This document shows positions 37,211 through 52,600 of a stretch of DNA of 64,000 bases, piece after piece. The position numbers and the translations under genes are program-made. How positions within the stretch are numbered: the first letter of the stretch is position 1; each line of letters starts with the position of its first letter. Below the pieces are notes generated by a model. That model was not told the DNA's origin and searched no databases. It was given only the letters and a program-made list of their open reading frames with translations. This DNA comes from Acanthaster planci (lineage: Eukaryota; Echinodermata; Asteroidea; Valvatida; Acanthasteridae): assembly GCF_001949145.1 (NCBI RefSeq), contig NW_019091362.1, positions 9,254,323-9,318,322 of the forward strand, given 5' to 3'.

Positions 37211-38449
37211 CTATGTAAAATGTAACTGCCTTTAATTTGTGGGTTGTTACAACCATTCCTCACTCAATGTAAACTATCCCTTCATGTACTGGTACAATGT
37301 AAACATTGGTTGGATAGGTTTATATGGTCGTATCCTTGTTCAAGATGTTTGTTGCACTTAATCATGTTTTGGAGCTGTACATGTCATTTAAGATGATGAC
37401 GAGCCGACAAAAATCTTTTTTTTGCACCCTCTGTATCATTGCTCTGCCTTAAAAATATCACAGTTTACCACCAATGTGCTGGTACACAGGTAGGCCTTTG
37501 TGCCTGTGCATTAGTGCAATGTTTTGTGGGGGGTAACTTTGCTAAAAAGCCAACATTTGCTTGTTGTCAAACATTATTCCATTTGGTGTTGCTACATTGT
37601 ACAACCCATTTTTTCCTTCTAAATATGCATACATGTGTGTACATTGTAGTTTCTACTCATGACAAAATAAGAAATGATTTGACCGTACATGCAGTACATG
37701 CACTGGTACGTGCACATGTAAATTTTTCTACCTACATGTACATGTATATACTGGTATGTACACGTACATTCACATTCTTTTAATCAAGCAAGATCAAACA
37801 ACATGTACATTTACCCGACATGTACCAGTATGTAAAACAATTCCAGTAAATCACGAAACCTGCTAAATGAAAGACAAGTTGGCCATCACTTTTTTCACAA
37901 GTTGTGTAGTCTGTGTCATGTTGAGCATACTTTTTTTTTGTGGTTTGGCTTATTTGGCATTTGAAGGCCATATTACTTACAAACCTGATAAGGTCCTGAA
38001 TATCATATCACAGTATGCCACAATACACGCAATACTGCATCTCAGCAGCTGGCATGCTTCCCCATTATTGAACTTGACAATGGAACATACTTGAGATGGC
38101 TGCTGCAATTTCCTTCTCTCTCATTAACTGTCTCCAGTGCTCTCCCTGTGCTCCAGTTTGTGGGGGAAAAAAGCCCAGCTGGTACCCTTTGTAGATTGCA
38201 ATTGTTCTCGTAAACATAGTGTTATTTGCTGTAACAGTGTACATGTACATATACAGTATGTGTGTACATGACTTAATCTGCATATACATGTATATTCATG
38301 AAAATTGTTCTCTGACTCTCCCCAAGGGTTTGTTGAACGTAAGCAGAACTCACCACAGGTAGCCATCCAGTGCTTGGAGCACTTTAATAAAACTGTTATT
38401 TCCTCATCCAGTAACTGATCTAAATATAATGTTGGTGAATGTACGTATA

Positions 38450-38592
38450 TATTGGCCAGTGTACATGTGCCGGTACATACATTGTATATTGGCCAGTGTA
38501 CATGTGCCGGTACATACATTGTATATTGGCCAGTGTACATGTGCCGGTACATACATTGTATATTGGCCAATGTACATGTGCCGGTACATGTT
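38450..38592 (+). repeat. 37-base minisatellite, four units
   Basis: Units start at 38450, 38487, 38524 and 38561. Each contains TATTGGCCAGTGTACATGTG and CCGGTACATACATTGTA, the last unit being partial and diverged. All frames stay open because of the repeat; the frames are not genes. Confidence 0.93.
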
Positions 38593-38691
38593 ACTGTACT
38601 TTCCGGTACAGTGTTTCTAATTAATGGTAAATGTGTACAAAATGGGTTAAGCATTCATGAGTTTTATTTATCATCACTTACCAGTGGCGTA

Positions 38692-38888
38692 GCTAGAATT
38701 TTACTAGTGGGAGGCACAAATTTGGGCACTAGCATCTTATGGGGAGGGGCACTACATGTAACTTTCAGTGGTGGGTTTTTTGTGGGCAAGTTTTGTTAGC
38801 CTTGTCCAATATCCATTCATCCATTCATCCATTTTTTTTTCGGGGGGGGGGCACATGCCCCCAGGTCCCCCCCATGACTGCGCCACTG
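38692..38888 (+). mobile_element. MITE-like element, CAGTGGCG ends (copy A)
   Basis: It begins CAGTGGCGTAGCTAG and ends GACTGCGCCACTG, so the ends are complementary over at least 8 bases. Flanking octamers TCACTTAC and TTACTTGA agree at 5 of 8 positions, which would fit a decayed 8-base target duplication as in hAT transposons. The body is G/C-run rich and non-coding. Related copies lie at 61900-62125 and about 46708-46908. Confidence 0.65.
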
Positions 38889-41800
38889 TTACTTGATACC
38901 GATACGTAGTATTTCCAGATTTTTCTCCCTGTACGTGTGTGTTGAATACCTATAAATGCAAAGACATCTGTAGACAGAAGAGGGAAAATGTCAAAATGTC
39001 AACACCCTCCCACAAAAAAGTCCACAAAGAGAAAATAATGGTCGAACATTAACAAAGTTTAGATGTTAATAATTACATGTGTATCACATACTGATAAACA
39101 AAACAAGAAAGGCTATTTTCCCAAAACCTTACCACGTCAGGTTTTGACCTGAATACCAAGCAATTTGGAAGTCAAGGAGGAATTTTTAATTTCAAAATTA
39201 AGTACATGTATTACCTTTACTTTTTTCTCATGTCAAAGGCCCCGGTGTGACCTGCCCTCCAACATTCTGCAAAAAGGTTTTATCCCTGACGAATTTATTG
39301 CCCTGAGCTTGAGAGTGGCATCCCCTCTCTTTGCCCTATAAGATCGGGTTTCCAAAAAATATGTGCATCACTAGCCCCTGCACCACCACTGCAAGCAGAA
39401 CTGTGGGCAGTGTGTACAGTGTGTGGCCATGGCCAGCTACAGGTATGACTATGGGCATTGCTACCCACGCTCACACAGAGCCCCTGAGAAGCATCATCAG
39501 TTGGTTGGTCAGCAGTCGTCATGTTCAGGTGACATCATGTAGGTCTGCGCTGTGGGGTTGCGTGGTCCTTTCTTTGTACTTTGGAGCAGTACTTGCACCC
39601 ATTGTGAGAAATGGGAAAATGCCTCACTACGCTCAGGGTAAGTGATTGGTGAAAGTTACAGTATTCATCGTGGCTTTTTGAAGGAGGAAACACGTGTTGC
39701 TGTGGTGTTCCTGTGCAGTTCATGCATGCTCAGCAATAATTGTCCTGCACTAATCGCTACATCATACATGTATAGTTTCTCATCCTTGTATTCTCATCAC
39801 AGTAATGATGCTAGTAATTACAATTTCAGTGGAAAGAGACATATGTTTTCAAAGACAGTTACAAGGTGGTAGTTGATAAATCTGACGTTTAATGTTCTAG
39901 TAGTAGTAATCAGACTGTAATGTTGAGCGACACTCTTAAAGTTTAAGCGCTAATGGCCAGTGGATATTTGATGATATGATAGTCCTGATGGTGTGCTTGA
40001 TTGAATGCTTCAAAATGCAACCCTGGTGCAGATGTCCCCATGTGGGAGGCAGCTTGAAGGAATTTTCTATCAGTGGGATGTCTTGGCCCAGAAGTCCAGT
40101 TGGAAGTTCGTTTCTGTGCTACCGGTACTTATACCCTGCCATGTTTTGTAGGGACAAACCAAAATATCAAATCTGAATACAAACTGTATAAGGAAGTGTT
40201 GTGCTAGCGGTTCACAGCTTTGGGGATTTTTCCAAGTTTCTGCCACTTTTGATTATAATACATTGATACCATTACTGGTACCTTCAAGGAAGGAATAAAT
40301 TTGAAGTCATGGAAGTAGCCCCTCCAGTCCTCCCCCCTCAAAAATTAAAAAATGAATTTTAAAAAAGTTAGAAGCACTCCATTGTAGTTAATTTGCTCTT
40401 GCATCAGCAAAGTTCTGTTTTTTAGATGTGTCAATCATACACAATAGACCGACCCGGTTTTGTTGCTGTTTGGCAGTCCTTCATTATGTGCACGTTTTTG
40501 TCAACGGGCATAAGGAGAACTTTCTATTGTTTGGGGATATGCAAGCATGATATGTTAGGAATCCGTTTATTGTCAATGATGTGAAACACATAGAGCATTT
40601 TGTCCATCTACCTCATATTCATAACAGTACATGTATCTTGAGACAAGGAAGTATGAACACTTAATCGCATCTGCTATATTATCGTGGATGGGTTGCTTCC
40701 TAACAAACCCAGATTCTTTACACAGTTCAACCACACCCATGCCTGTAAAGTTCAGTGTGGTGTGTATTGACTATTGTAATGTGCGAATATCTCCGGGCAA
40801 GGTGGACTTATCCTACCCGGTACGTAAATACGCAGCTGCTTACATGTAATTCCATACCCTGCAGTTAGTCCAAATTCACCCAATGCCCAATTTACCTAAT
40901 GCCATCAACAACAGGTAATATGATGCTGTTGCTGCAACAGGAAAAAACATTAAAAGGCATTAAATGTGACTTTGCAAACTGTAAGGACTGAGCTTAAAAA
41001 TACTCGAGTTCTCATAGCAGAATGTTTACATACATTTATTCACATTGTTTTAGAGTTAATTGCTTCCTTGATCAAAGAACCGGTATGGGTATATACTAAT
41101 TTACATCGTGTACATTTCATGCCTTATGTTGCCGAATTTGTCAATGGAATACATGTATTTATAATTGTACATGTACCTATTATATTAGATGATAATTACA
41201 TGCACACATGTGTACACTGTACATTCTTGCACGAACATCTTCTTTTTTTTGACTCAAGCTATAAACATTAGGAAAATGTTAAACATGTCGCTTTTGATCA
41301 TTAACCCCCCATGCCAAATGTACTGGTACCACATGTGCATTTCCTTGTACTATTTTGTTTTGATGGGCTGTCCTTAAACTCAGTGGGGGGTGGGTCACTT
41401 TTCAGTCCTGTTATAAACACACTGCATAGTGACCATTCCAATGGGAGTGTAAACAGGGAAGAGCCCCAAAAATCTTCCGTCATTGCCTGAGCGCTGATTC
41501 ATTTTGCAACATTGAGCTTCAACATCTGTACTTCAGGCAGTGCATTAGGAACGATGCTCGTCACTGATTCTGAGACATTGTAATTCATACTTTAGTGTGA
41601 GAAAAGTTGCTGTACCTGTCATATTCCTTGAGAGAGGTCAGATCAGTTTGTACTCTTTTCATAGTTCACTTACATGTACTGACCAAGTCAGGCCAGTTCA
41701 TCGTGTACCGTGGGGAAAAATATATTGAGTATTATGTTATGCTCTGACAGAGGTCCGTGGAGTATGCACAAGTTAGAAACTGCAGCCTGGGGCAGGGGCA

Positions 41801-44800
41801 TTTGTAGTGAAAAAATGCTTGACTCCGTGAAGATGTACCTTTCCCGTACATGTCACTGGAATCACAGGATGTACTGTACATGTTCCTGTGTGATGCATTT
41901 AATACGTTCCTTCAATGAATGTGTACCGTACTAAAGAAAACATTTATTTTATAAATGGAATTATACATGTACCTATGCATGTGTGTGTTTCATCACAACA
42001 TCATCACAGGTCTACAGGAATCATTTTGTTCAAATTGAGAGGAACGTATTTACATTGGCTGAGGAAAAAAAGTATCAATTTTTCTCTGCAGAAATTATAC
42101 TTTTTCAGATAAACTATGTACATGTAACTGCTTCAGTCTATGGTGCCATTCCATAGAACATTTACACGTGGAGAGAGTTTACTGAAAAATCAATAACAAG
42201 AGCTAAAAAATGGTACAAATAAAAAGCAAAATCTAGGACAGCAAAGTGCACTTGGTGAAGTTCAAGACTGTGTGCTTGATTTGCCCGCATCCATATCCAT
42301 CATCTATACATCTCCTCACGTTGTCAAATAATAAAAGACCATATATGAATCCATCCATTTTAATTACAACCAAATTGACGACCCCCCTCGTATCTCCAAT
42401 TGATTTCTGCCCTGGTAACAGATCAAGAAAAACAAATCTAGCCTGGCATTCAGCTTTATTCATCCATTTCTGTGCTGGGGAATGGGGGAAGCTGGAATAT
42501 TTTCCCCTTAAAAGTGGGGCCAGGCTATCCGGAGTGGGAGGATAGCAAACGGGACATCAAGCCCATCAAATTCCTGATCTTTCTCCCCTCTGCATTGCTG
42601 AGGCTATATTTTTTTGTGCAAAAATCGGAATGGGTCAGCCGGGGTGGAATTTAGCGTGGATGTTCCCAGGAGTTCCAGAGAGAATGTTATTGACAGACAT
42701 GCACAACTGTGTTGAGCTCATTTTAGCCAGAGTACATGTACATGTACCCGGTATGATGAGATTTGATGCGGGTCCAATGGTGGTGCTTATCGGAGGTCCA
42801 GAGCCCCTTCCTGTACACCTGCTGTAAACAGTCACATGTACACAGAACAAACTCATATGTTTTGCTTTGCGGAGACAATGTTATTTGCAGAATAACTTTG
42901 TTGCCAAGGGGTCATGTTGGTCACAAAATTATTGAGAAATTACTGAATACTGCACATGCATGTACCGGTACTTACCGGTACATGTATGTACATACCAGTA
43001 CTATCAATCTAATCCTTTTTCAGTAATGAATTCCTCTGCAACAACTATGTTGTACAATTCTCCCTTATAGACAACTTTTTGAACAAAGGATGGAAGAAAC
43101 TTTTCCAGTAACCATGCTCAGTGAGAACAGAACTGCATGGATCACAGTGTTACATGTAATATATAAGTGATAAAAACAAACTTCTATGTGATTAGATTGA
43201 GATTTTGCATCTAGGCCTACACATAAGCATGGGTGTGATGATGTATCAAATTTCATAAAAATGGGGGAGGGGAGAATCGGCCCTACATGGACATGTATGT
43301 CCTTTGCTTTGAGAAAGTGAAAAATGGCCACTTTAGTGTTCAAATATGTGACCGGCTCTAGAAAATGGATACACGTTCTACATGTACATGTACGTCACCA
43401 GATTCAGGTTTTGAGTTTTTGATACGGCTGAATTGTGTACATCAAAAGCTACAATTTGATGTATGAATGACCCCGGTAATGCGCTGCATTATAGAAATAT
43501 ATAGACATTTGTATATCCACATTTTCGGATTCAATAAAAGCACTTTTTGAGGAAAAGCTCATACAGTGTAGTGCCTTGAAACACAATGCTATACAGGATT
43601 TCATACTGAAAATTCAATTTTTCATCTTTATTCATCATTATCCACGTTTGTTGTCACAAATTCTGAAAATATAAATATTATAGCAGCTATTAAAGGAAAA
43701 ACCACAAAATCACATTTTTGAAGAAATTTTGCCCCCTCCAAATACATGTAGAACAGGCCATATTACAAGTTTTGGCAGCGGGCGACTTAATACTTACTCC
43801 AAAGCGGGTCACATATGTTTTAAAGTGGGGGAATAAATGACATGTACATGTACCTCATTGTACGGTAGCATGTGTTTATGGAGTAGGTGTTAGTCACTTT
43901 TCAATTACAGCAGTTATCTCAGCTATCAGTTTGCAGTCAGTGTTCATGGGCCTGTTGCCCTGTTTGCATTGACAGGATACCCTGACCAGTCAATGTTATT
44001 GGTCTGTTGATGTCTCTTGAGTACCTTGGTGTGAAATGCTGACACCTTCAGTTGTGGGGACCCTCTACTCTGCTATCATCTGACCCCAATAATCGGATTA
44101 GTCTGGCACAATTTCTAATCAGAACATGAGCTGCTAGGCCCATCCATTCAGCAGTCAACATTTGCCCATTTACAGTGTGTAGTGTGTAAAGTTTCATGAT
44201 TCTATCTAGAGATCTCTGAAGGCCCAATTATATGCAGTACTGGTGGACACAAGAAACGTAAAGAGTGCATCTACATTTACATGTAAAACAGAGCAGATAC
44301 AAGTGATTCCATCTATGCCTTCCTCCATGTTCTGTTAAAGACTGTGCTGAAAAATCACTGCAGATGTGAAAGTGAGCTGGAACAAAAGTAAAAAAATCAC
44401 ACAGGAAAATGGGCAATGAAATAAAGTTGTACCCGGTACTTGTAGATTATGAAAAACAGTCATTGAATGCTGGGATAATTCATGGAGCAGTATGCTAAAC
44501 CAATGAAATTACAGTTACCCAAGATTATTGTATTGTTCAATGGAGGTTGAACAGCCGCATATTGGTATCCAATAGAAGACAATACGCATACATGTAGATC
44601 TTATGAATGGGTAAACGGAAATATCCTTGTTAAACGATGAAGCTATATATTCATTCTGTGCAATGATGTAATGGGAAGGGGGCATAGACGAGTTTTCCCC
44701 TAGGCCTCTGTCCCCCCCTTCCTTGAATTTAGAGAAAGAAAATATCTGGTGGTGGTCCAGCTTGGTCAGTGTTTAACTGTGACCCAAGCCATTGAGTACC

Positions 44801-46707
44801 CTCTCCCTCAAGAAAATGAGGGCTCCCGAATGAAGAGTGCCCCCTGCAAAATGTATCCCAGTGACAGTACTGGTTAGAACTGAGGTTGAAATTTACGTAG
44901 AATATCTATAGTTAAGGATATACTCGTATGTACATGTACAAGTATGCATGGATGAGAATGTCCAGTCACAAGAGGTCATTCCTTTCAGTAACCTCAGGGG
45001 CGGCAACAGGTCCGTTTGTAAAGGGTGAATGACCTACCACCCAGTATACATGTACTGTGATGTTTTCGGACTACATGTCACCTGTTGGTCCAGTGACCTG
45101 CACAAACTGGGGGGGGGGGTTTGAGTGTGTTCTTTCAAAAAAGAAACTACATGTACATGTAGCCTTTTGTAGGTCAAATCGTTATGCTAATGCATAGTTA
45201 CTGTCTGGGAAGAGCCACGGAAGGAAGGGTTTTTAATTTTACTCTAAAGCCATTTTAAAGAGGAACGTTTTCTAGAGGTCAAGCAGTAAAAGATTGAGGG
45301 AACTGGATTGTACATGTATTTGGAGGCTCATACCGGTATATTAGAGCAAATCCAAAAGCGGGACTGCAAACTTTTATTGCCATGTGATGTCCACAGATAA
45401 CTGTTCCGACATGCAGAATGGCTTTGTACTGTACATGTACATCATGTACCACTCTAATCAAAGTCTTGTCTGTCATCACACACAGTGTTGTTTCAGTGCC
45501 TTACTCTGGGGTTTCTATAGATGTACTATGGTACAAGTACATGCATGTACAGTGTACATGTACCTTATATTTCACCTGTGCTGCGTTTCCAGCAAAGCAC
45601 AGGATACATGCATTGATTCTGAATTGATTAATTTCAGAACAGTTGAAAGATAAATTCACTAGGGGCAGCGGATAGTTGTGCAATATTTTTTAAACAGAAA
45701 GGTAAAAATATAGTAAATTGAAGTGGATTTTAATGGACAGTACATTGCAAACTGTCTTTCGTTCTAGGAAACCATTGCAGTGAATTTTATTTCAGTTTAC
45801 AATTTTCCTGGTAATTGATGCGTGGGGGAAGCATTGTCAACAAGTGGGAAATCTCATGATTGCTAGAAATGCAACAATTCCTTCAGCCTGAGTTCAGTTA
45901 AATATGAAATCTCATTACATGCACAGTACATGTAATTCTGTTTACAGTACAGACTGGTAGTGTTCAGTATATTGTCTTGAGGTCTTTTTCTCTCCTGTGT
46001 GCTAAGTTGAAATCTGATTGTGAATGTGTGACCTACAGTCTGGGTAATCCCAGTGGATAATAACGTAAACTTGTATTGTTTGGGGATGGACATAGAGATT
46101 TGCCAAGCTCAGAAACCATGGAGGAATGTGTGTATTGATGGCAAGCATGGGTAACCAACCCAAACAACGTACAGTATGAATTACTCATGACTCTTTTGTA
46201 GTTGGTTTTGGCTCAGTGGATGTTAAAATTGTACAGGGTGAGTGTTGGCTCGGTGATTAGGCTTCACCCTAAATGGTCTGTGGTCCTAGCTCTATGATCA
46301 GAGAGTCCAGAGAATCCAGGTACTGGCCGTAAATACTTCACCCCAACTGCCTCCCTCCACCAAGAGAGTACACTTGCAAACAGGCTTTTCTGTGTACTGA
46401 TACATGTAGCATTACAGCCGCGGAGCAACCTGCCATGGTCTGGCATCCCATGCACCGTAGGATAAATAGAAATAAATGTATTCTCGGTCATTTGGTGCCG
46501 AGGAATCTGGAGATAAACATTTGCCTGATTGTCCACAGGGGCTATTGAAAGACTTTGTTTTACTTACTCATTCTAAGTAGAATTCCCTGCACTGGGGCGA
46601 TTTGAAATTATTAGACCTGGAGCAGTTTGACAGTGATTGCAAACTCGGAACAGATTCCACGTTCAAGTACTCGAGACTTTGAGACAGTGATTAGTAATAT
46701 CTTTGTC

Positions 46708-46908
46708 GGGCGGTGTAACTAAAACTAAATGTCCAGGGGGCACCTGGGGGTGCAAACATTTTTCAAGGGGACACCACAAGAAAATAAGCTGTAATTGCAT
46801 TTCAGTGGAGATTAGTCACAGATTTCAAATGGGGTGGGGGGGGTGGAGGAGACTGCACCTGCTGGTGGGGAGGGCACATGCCCCCTCACTCCCATAGTAA
46901 CGTCACTG
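46708..46908 (+). mobile_element. MITE-like element (copy C, diverged)
   Basis: It shares GGCGGTGTAACTA near the start, GTGGGGAGGGCACATGCCCCC in the body (with one mismatch range to copy A) and CGTCACTG at the end. It is more decayed than copies A and B. Confidence 0.45.
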
Positions 46909-49534
46909 ATGTTTGTACATTTACGATCTAGGGCGGTAAAGTCGTCTCTTCAGTTGAAGTCGTGAAAAGTGAGGTTAAGGAATGAAGGTACAATGCTGGC
47001 ATTTCGACATATTCACGTACCAAATGCATGAAGTAAATGTATCAAGTTGAATTGATGTTGACTGTTGAGTATCAGAGCCGCCTGTGCAGGTTGACTGTAC
47101 ATGTACAGCACATCTGCAAGATGCTTCCACTTCACTGTACCCTAGCTGGCCAACCCTAGCTGGCCAATTTTTAATTTCCCAATCGCACCCCGTTGAAGCC
47201 TCATAAACTAACTGATGTGGACAGTGCTGCAGATGTCCTTCATCATCGGCTCTTCTTGTTTTTCGCCCTTTGCTCCAAAGCAGTATTGAAACCTTGGTTG
47301 AGGACATGAGATATTCAAGCCTTGCACTTTTATGGCTTGATGATAATGGGCTGGTTGCTGTGGTGGTTTGGGCAGGTTTTTTTATGGCTGAAGTAGTCAT
47401 ACATGTACATGTAGATTGACATCTGTACATAATTCATCCAGGCATGGCTAGTTCTTGTGGATGCCTCATTGCGTATCGCTCATCATGTCATGTGAGTAGT
47501 ATGGTAGTTCTACCGTAAATTTACTCCTTTTTCATACATGTACCGGTACATGTATACACGTATGCCAAGAACAGACAGTCAGTACATCATATATGGTACA
47601 CATGTATACATGTTGTACCTGTACATACCAGGTACAGTACATTTATGTCAAATACTTGAAGTACGGTACCGGTGCTAGTACCTGTAAAGTGTATGTGCAA
47701 CGGTGGCAGTGGACAGGTTTTGAAAGTGGGGAGGGAGGAGCACAAATGAGGAGGTGTCCCAAACAGGGTACCGGTAATTGACCAATGTTTTTAATGGGGT
47801 TTTCCATTTTTTGTACATGTGCAATGTATTTCCAATGGCTTGATAGAAAGTGACAGGGGTAAAATACATGTACATGTATGGTAGCTTTGGCTGCAGTGAC
47901 TTTGTGCACTTATTAACAAGAGTAAAATGAATTTTTGTTAAATTAATGCAAAAATTAAAAAGTTAAGTTTACCCGTTCCTAATTGGCATTTACATTGTAT
48001 ATATATACATGTATGTTACTGGGCATTTCACTTTGTAAAATTATGCATGCTCATTGAGCATAGCCTCTGCTGACTCTATGAAAACAGTGTCTGCTCTGGG
48101 AGTGATTGCATGTACAGGTACAGGCCTCGACCTTAATTGCGGCCATGGTGACCATTATTGTGGGGGGGGCCTTTCTTTCAGCTAAAAGGTGGTAGCCATG
48201 CCCTTTATTATCCATACAGTACATGTGTATGTACCAGTATGTACTTGCCCCAACTGAGCATTTGTGCAAAAATCACTGAAAATGATTGAAACTACAAAGA
48301 TTTTCATTAAAGAGTTGTTGAACTTGAGCTGCAAAGCTAATCTTTCTACCTGTGTATTGCATTTGGTGGTTTTTTCTGAGGATGAAATTATTGTCATTCA
48401 CCTCCTTCCATGTACATGTACTGTTACCAACAATCCAGCAATGTACTGATTAATACACCTCACAGACTGGCTGTGGTTCCTTAGTGAGTAAAACTTATCT
48501 GGCAAGTAGGCCTACATGTACACAACTTCCAATTCTTCATCAACACTCCGAAATAAACATTGGTATACATACAGTTATGTGACAGATTGAGGATGTCAAC
48601 AGTGAAACCTCTAACTTTTAATGCTTTTATTTCGTTTTTTTTTCAAAAGAAAGTGTCAGTGTGCGGTACTTGTAACCTGTAAGCATACATTTCCATACAA
48701 CTACAGTACTTTTCTTGTACTGTGTACATACATACATGCGTGTATAAACATATGTTTCATGACAGATTTCCTCTCATTGGTGCATACAATTTCAAATTGG
48801 CTTTTGTGTCCTTCAACTTGGCATTATAAGGCAGTCAAGGTCGATTAGCTTTGACCCTTAAGGTCAAGGCCTGCATACATACATGTACTGTTCATGTACA
48901 TTGAGGTTAGGCTTAAATTAGAGCGAGGAATCCTCGTGAAGCTGAATAATGTGATTATTTGGTGACAAAGGTCATTGTCAAGATGCACTTTAACGTTCAG
49001 TGCTGTGCTTCTTTTTGGCTAATAGAAGTTAGACAAAACCACTTCTTGAAAGAGTGTTTACAGAAATTTACCAACGAATACTTCTGTAAAGCCTCGTCTT
49101 TGTAAGCGTGTGTCAGTGTGTGTCCGAGTACCTTGCAAATATACATGTAGAGTGTTCAGGTAAAGAGACCCTTTAAGGGTAATAAAACACTCAAGTACAA
49201 TCACACTCAAGTCTTAATGTGTACGCAAGTTCAGATCAACACCCACTAAAGATAGGCTGCTTGCAACATGTAAGTAGGTCATGGCCAATTACAAACGCAC
49301 AGCAGGGTGCAGATTCACTAATAAATCGCCAAGTGGCAGCCATTGAACTGAAAAGTGCCCAAGCCATAATCAAATAGCATGAATGTGCAGCTTGTGTGAG
49401 AAGTCGCTCACGAAGCAATCTCATTATGGATATTTGAATTATCAAATGGAGTGTGCGCCATTCTGCATGGTCTGGCCAGCAGGACGATTCCGATGGACCG
49501 ATATATTTTGTGTTATTGGTGCTGTTGAGGAATG

Positions 49535-49625
49535 TGGGTTTGATTCCAACATGAAGGCCCCATGTCCTTAGGCAAGGCACTTGACAGTGTTTGCTTCTCC
49601 AACCCCTGGTACATTATGTGCAGCA
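49535..49625 (+). repeat. SINE-like module, second copy
   Basis: GTGGGTTTGATTCCAACATG (B-box-like) is followed by TGTCCTTAGGCAAGGCACTT, as in the copy at 37130. Only this core was recognised. Confidence 0.45.
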
Positions 49626-52600
49626 GCGGGAATCACCTGTGAGTGTACAAGTTGGGATTCTGTTGATTGTGGTACAGCAAGTCTAATTAGGTAGCAGACG
49701 TTTGGCTCCCAGGGGATTGGGGGAGAGATATCCAGGACTGCTGTAAGCCAATTTTAAGGGATAGCAATCTCATAGGCAGCGCTGGATCCTCAGGTATACA
49801 TGTATGTACCGGATATGTGAAGCATGAAACTTGAAAGGTTGAGCTTGCTGGCTTTTATGACTGCCGGTACATTTACCGATACATTATTACTTCTAAGATG
49901 TTAAGAAAAACTACTAATCCTGATTCATGAACAATTCCTTTTAGCTGTGAACACTTTCACAGAAATGTTGATGGACTTTTCTTGCTTTTTGCATACATGT
50001 AGTTCATATACGTTCCATACGTTTTATATCGGTACATGTACATTGTATATTGTAAACGCAGGCCCTTTTTTCACTCTGCAAATTTGTGTGTCACATTTAG
50101 AAATTTGCATGTAGTTTTTACCAGGATGGTGTAATGGTTAAATGTTGACTTTTGATGCGGTATTGTGGGTCATTGTGTTTGTATAGCGAGTGGTTTTAAA
50201 TGGCAACTGGGCAGTGTGTTGCGGTTTGTCAATATTGGATGAAACCATTACCCACATACTGTACATGTAGCATGCAGCAACATAGCATGCGTCAACAGTT
50301 TTTTTTCCCAAGTGTGATGTCTCGGATGGTATTGAGAAAGCTTCATTGGTTTTCTTGGAGATGATTACAGTCAAAGTTAATGGAATGAAATTTGCGTCTT
50401 TGCAAATTTTGTCATCGCAGCCTTTGCAGGGCAACATCTTTCATCTCAACAAGCTACAAAATGACAAGGAACAAAAATTGTCACACATGGAAGGGATATG
50501 GATGAGACATAAGTTCATGTACTCTCTTTCTCTTTGGAATAGAATTATTTTTGTGGAACTTGTTTTCAGGGAATCTGATGAAATGTCTCAAATTCAAAGG
50601 ATTCACGTGAGCATTCGGTCTTTTTTTTTTGGTAAAAGCTATCATTAAATGCTGTAATCTCATTTTTCTGTGCAGTGGCTCCAAAACTTAGAAGGGATCA
50701 TCCTGATTAAATTGATGAGCATTTAGATCATCCCTAGTTGTACCACTACCTGATAGTTGTACACACATGATTAGAGTGGTGTCATGCTAAGCCCCATTTA
50801 AAATATCTCAAGGCTAAACTTGTTTTGATCGGCCCCCTGACAAAATCTGGTGGTACCGCGCAGCATATTTCCACAATACTGTGCTCACACGGGCTACACA
50901 CTTCACACACACAGTATGCTGTACATGTACATGTACAATGTGCCCATGCTGTTCTAAGGAATTTTCATTCCGTTTCAAAGGCAGGGAGGGTAAAGGCCTT
51001 GGTGGAGGAGTGAGTCAGGGTCCAGCCTTTTGGAGGTGTCCAGTCAGTCTGCAAGCTTGGCATACCATAGCTCTCAATCAGGCCCTTCACATTCTGCCAC
51101 CTATTGTACACCTTAGAACGTACTGTAGACTTATCAACTGAGACATAATAGCCAAGCCTGTCTGCCTTGTTGGTTGTTTAGTGGACTGTTGTGGATGTGC
51201 TGGTGTCTGATAGTGGTGAGGGGGTTTCAGTCATCTTCTGCAGTGGTGATACCTTTTATCGGGTCGTCAGGAAGGGGGTGTACGAGGAAGTACTTTACAG
51301 TAAGTAAGGCACAGCTAGTGATTAGGTAGCACGTGTAGAGGAAGGAATTATGTTCATCATTGTGTAATTTGTGTTCAGATGTATTCAAAAGATGTAGAGC
51401 TACCGTCGGTACATGTACTGGTATGGTATGCACGTACGGTACCGGTACATGCAGTTCACAAAACTGCATATTGGTGTTTTCATGTATTCGGTATTTCCTC
51501 CTCCATACTTTTCTGGTCTTCTTAATATAGCTTATTGTGCATAAAAATGGATCCATGGGTTTACTACCAGGCAGACTTCTTTGAATGGACTCGGAGGAGA
51601 GAGGATGGGGTTGGGCAGGTCATGTCAGTCTTGCTCGAGGACATCCATCCATAGGCTTGAGTTGACATAGAACAGATTGCAGAGATTTATATCTGAAAAC
51701 TTGGCTACATGTAGCCATGGTGGAGGACATAAAGAAAGAGTGCGTTCTTTCATTCACAGTCCCTAATAGTAATTCTATACTCTTGGATGATCAGTCTTGC
51801 ATTTTTGTAGCCAGGTACAGTACATGTAGACCTCTTGAATAATATTGGGTTGGCCATGTAAGCATTGCTGAAAGGCATCAGTAGAGAGGAGTTGACCAAA
51901 AGCAGATTTGAGTGATTTACCGATATATTTGATGCTCACAGCTGTCTTCATTTTATCCTCATTGTGCTGCAAGGTGGCTATTCAAGATACCGGTAGGTGT
52001 AGTAAGTAGAATAAGCAAGAGGCAAATACCTAGAATGTCACATTGTGGTAACGGACTGTCGATGATGATGTTGACAATGTACGAAGCCATAGTGTCTCAG
52101 CGCGCAGCAATAATGGTAACAGTATACGTGGAACGGAAATTGATCTTCATGCTCAGATTCAGCTTGAGAGATGTAAAGAAATTTAGGTTACATGTACATC
52201 CATAAATACCTCAGACAGTCTCTCTTTTCAACAAAGGCAACTTGACCGTATATTAACATTTGATAATGCCCACTGAGAAATGATGATGCCCGCTGTGTTA
52301 AACACGCGTAGGTACCTGGATACGTTTATCTCATCCCTATTGGTCATGAGTCTGCATGTGATGCAACATGCAGAATGCGTCATGCGCGCGCCAAGTCCAC
52401 ATACCAGTACAAGGAGATTCTATTTGACAACTTTCAAAAGGAATATACCATAAAATGGACAGGGTCATTCCGGAAAATGAAAGTAAAGTTTTAGAACAAT
52501 ATCATTGGAAATCCTTCATATATTGACTTCTTTTGACTCTCTGAATGAAAAGGTGGGAATGGGAATAAATATGTGCTTGGCTGGTCTTAAACCAATGTTT

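Noticed and set aside
38124-38799. Open frames with repeated Cys/Thr/Tyr text on both strands
   Set aside because: Produced by the 37-base minisatellite and TACATGTA words; no domain and no splice support.
39331-39645. Open frame with Thr/Val/Trp-rich text
   Set aside because: Open on both strands, no family recognised, no supporting splice sites.
46975-47430. 151-codon open frame on the minus strand
   Set aside because: No recognisable domain, includes TACATGTA-derived CTCTC text and a 14-base tandem duplication at 47140-47167; treated as chance.
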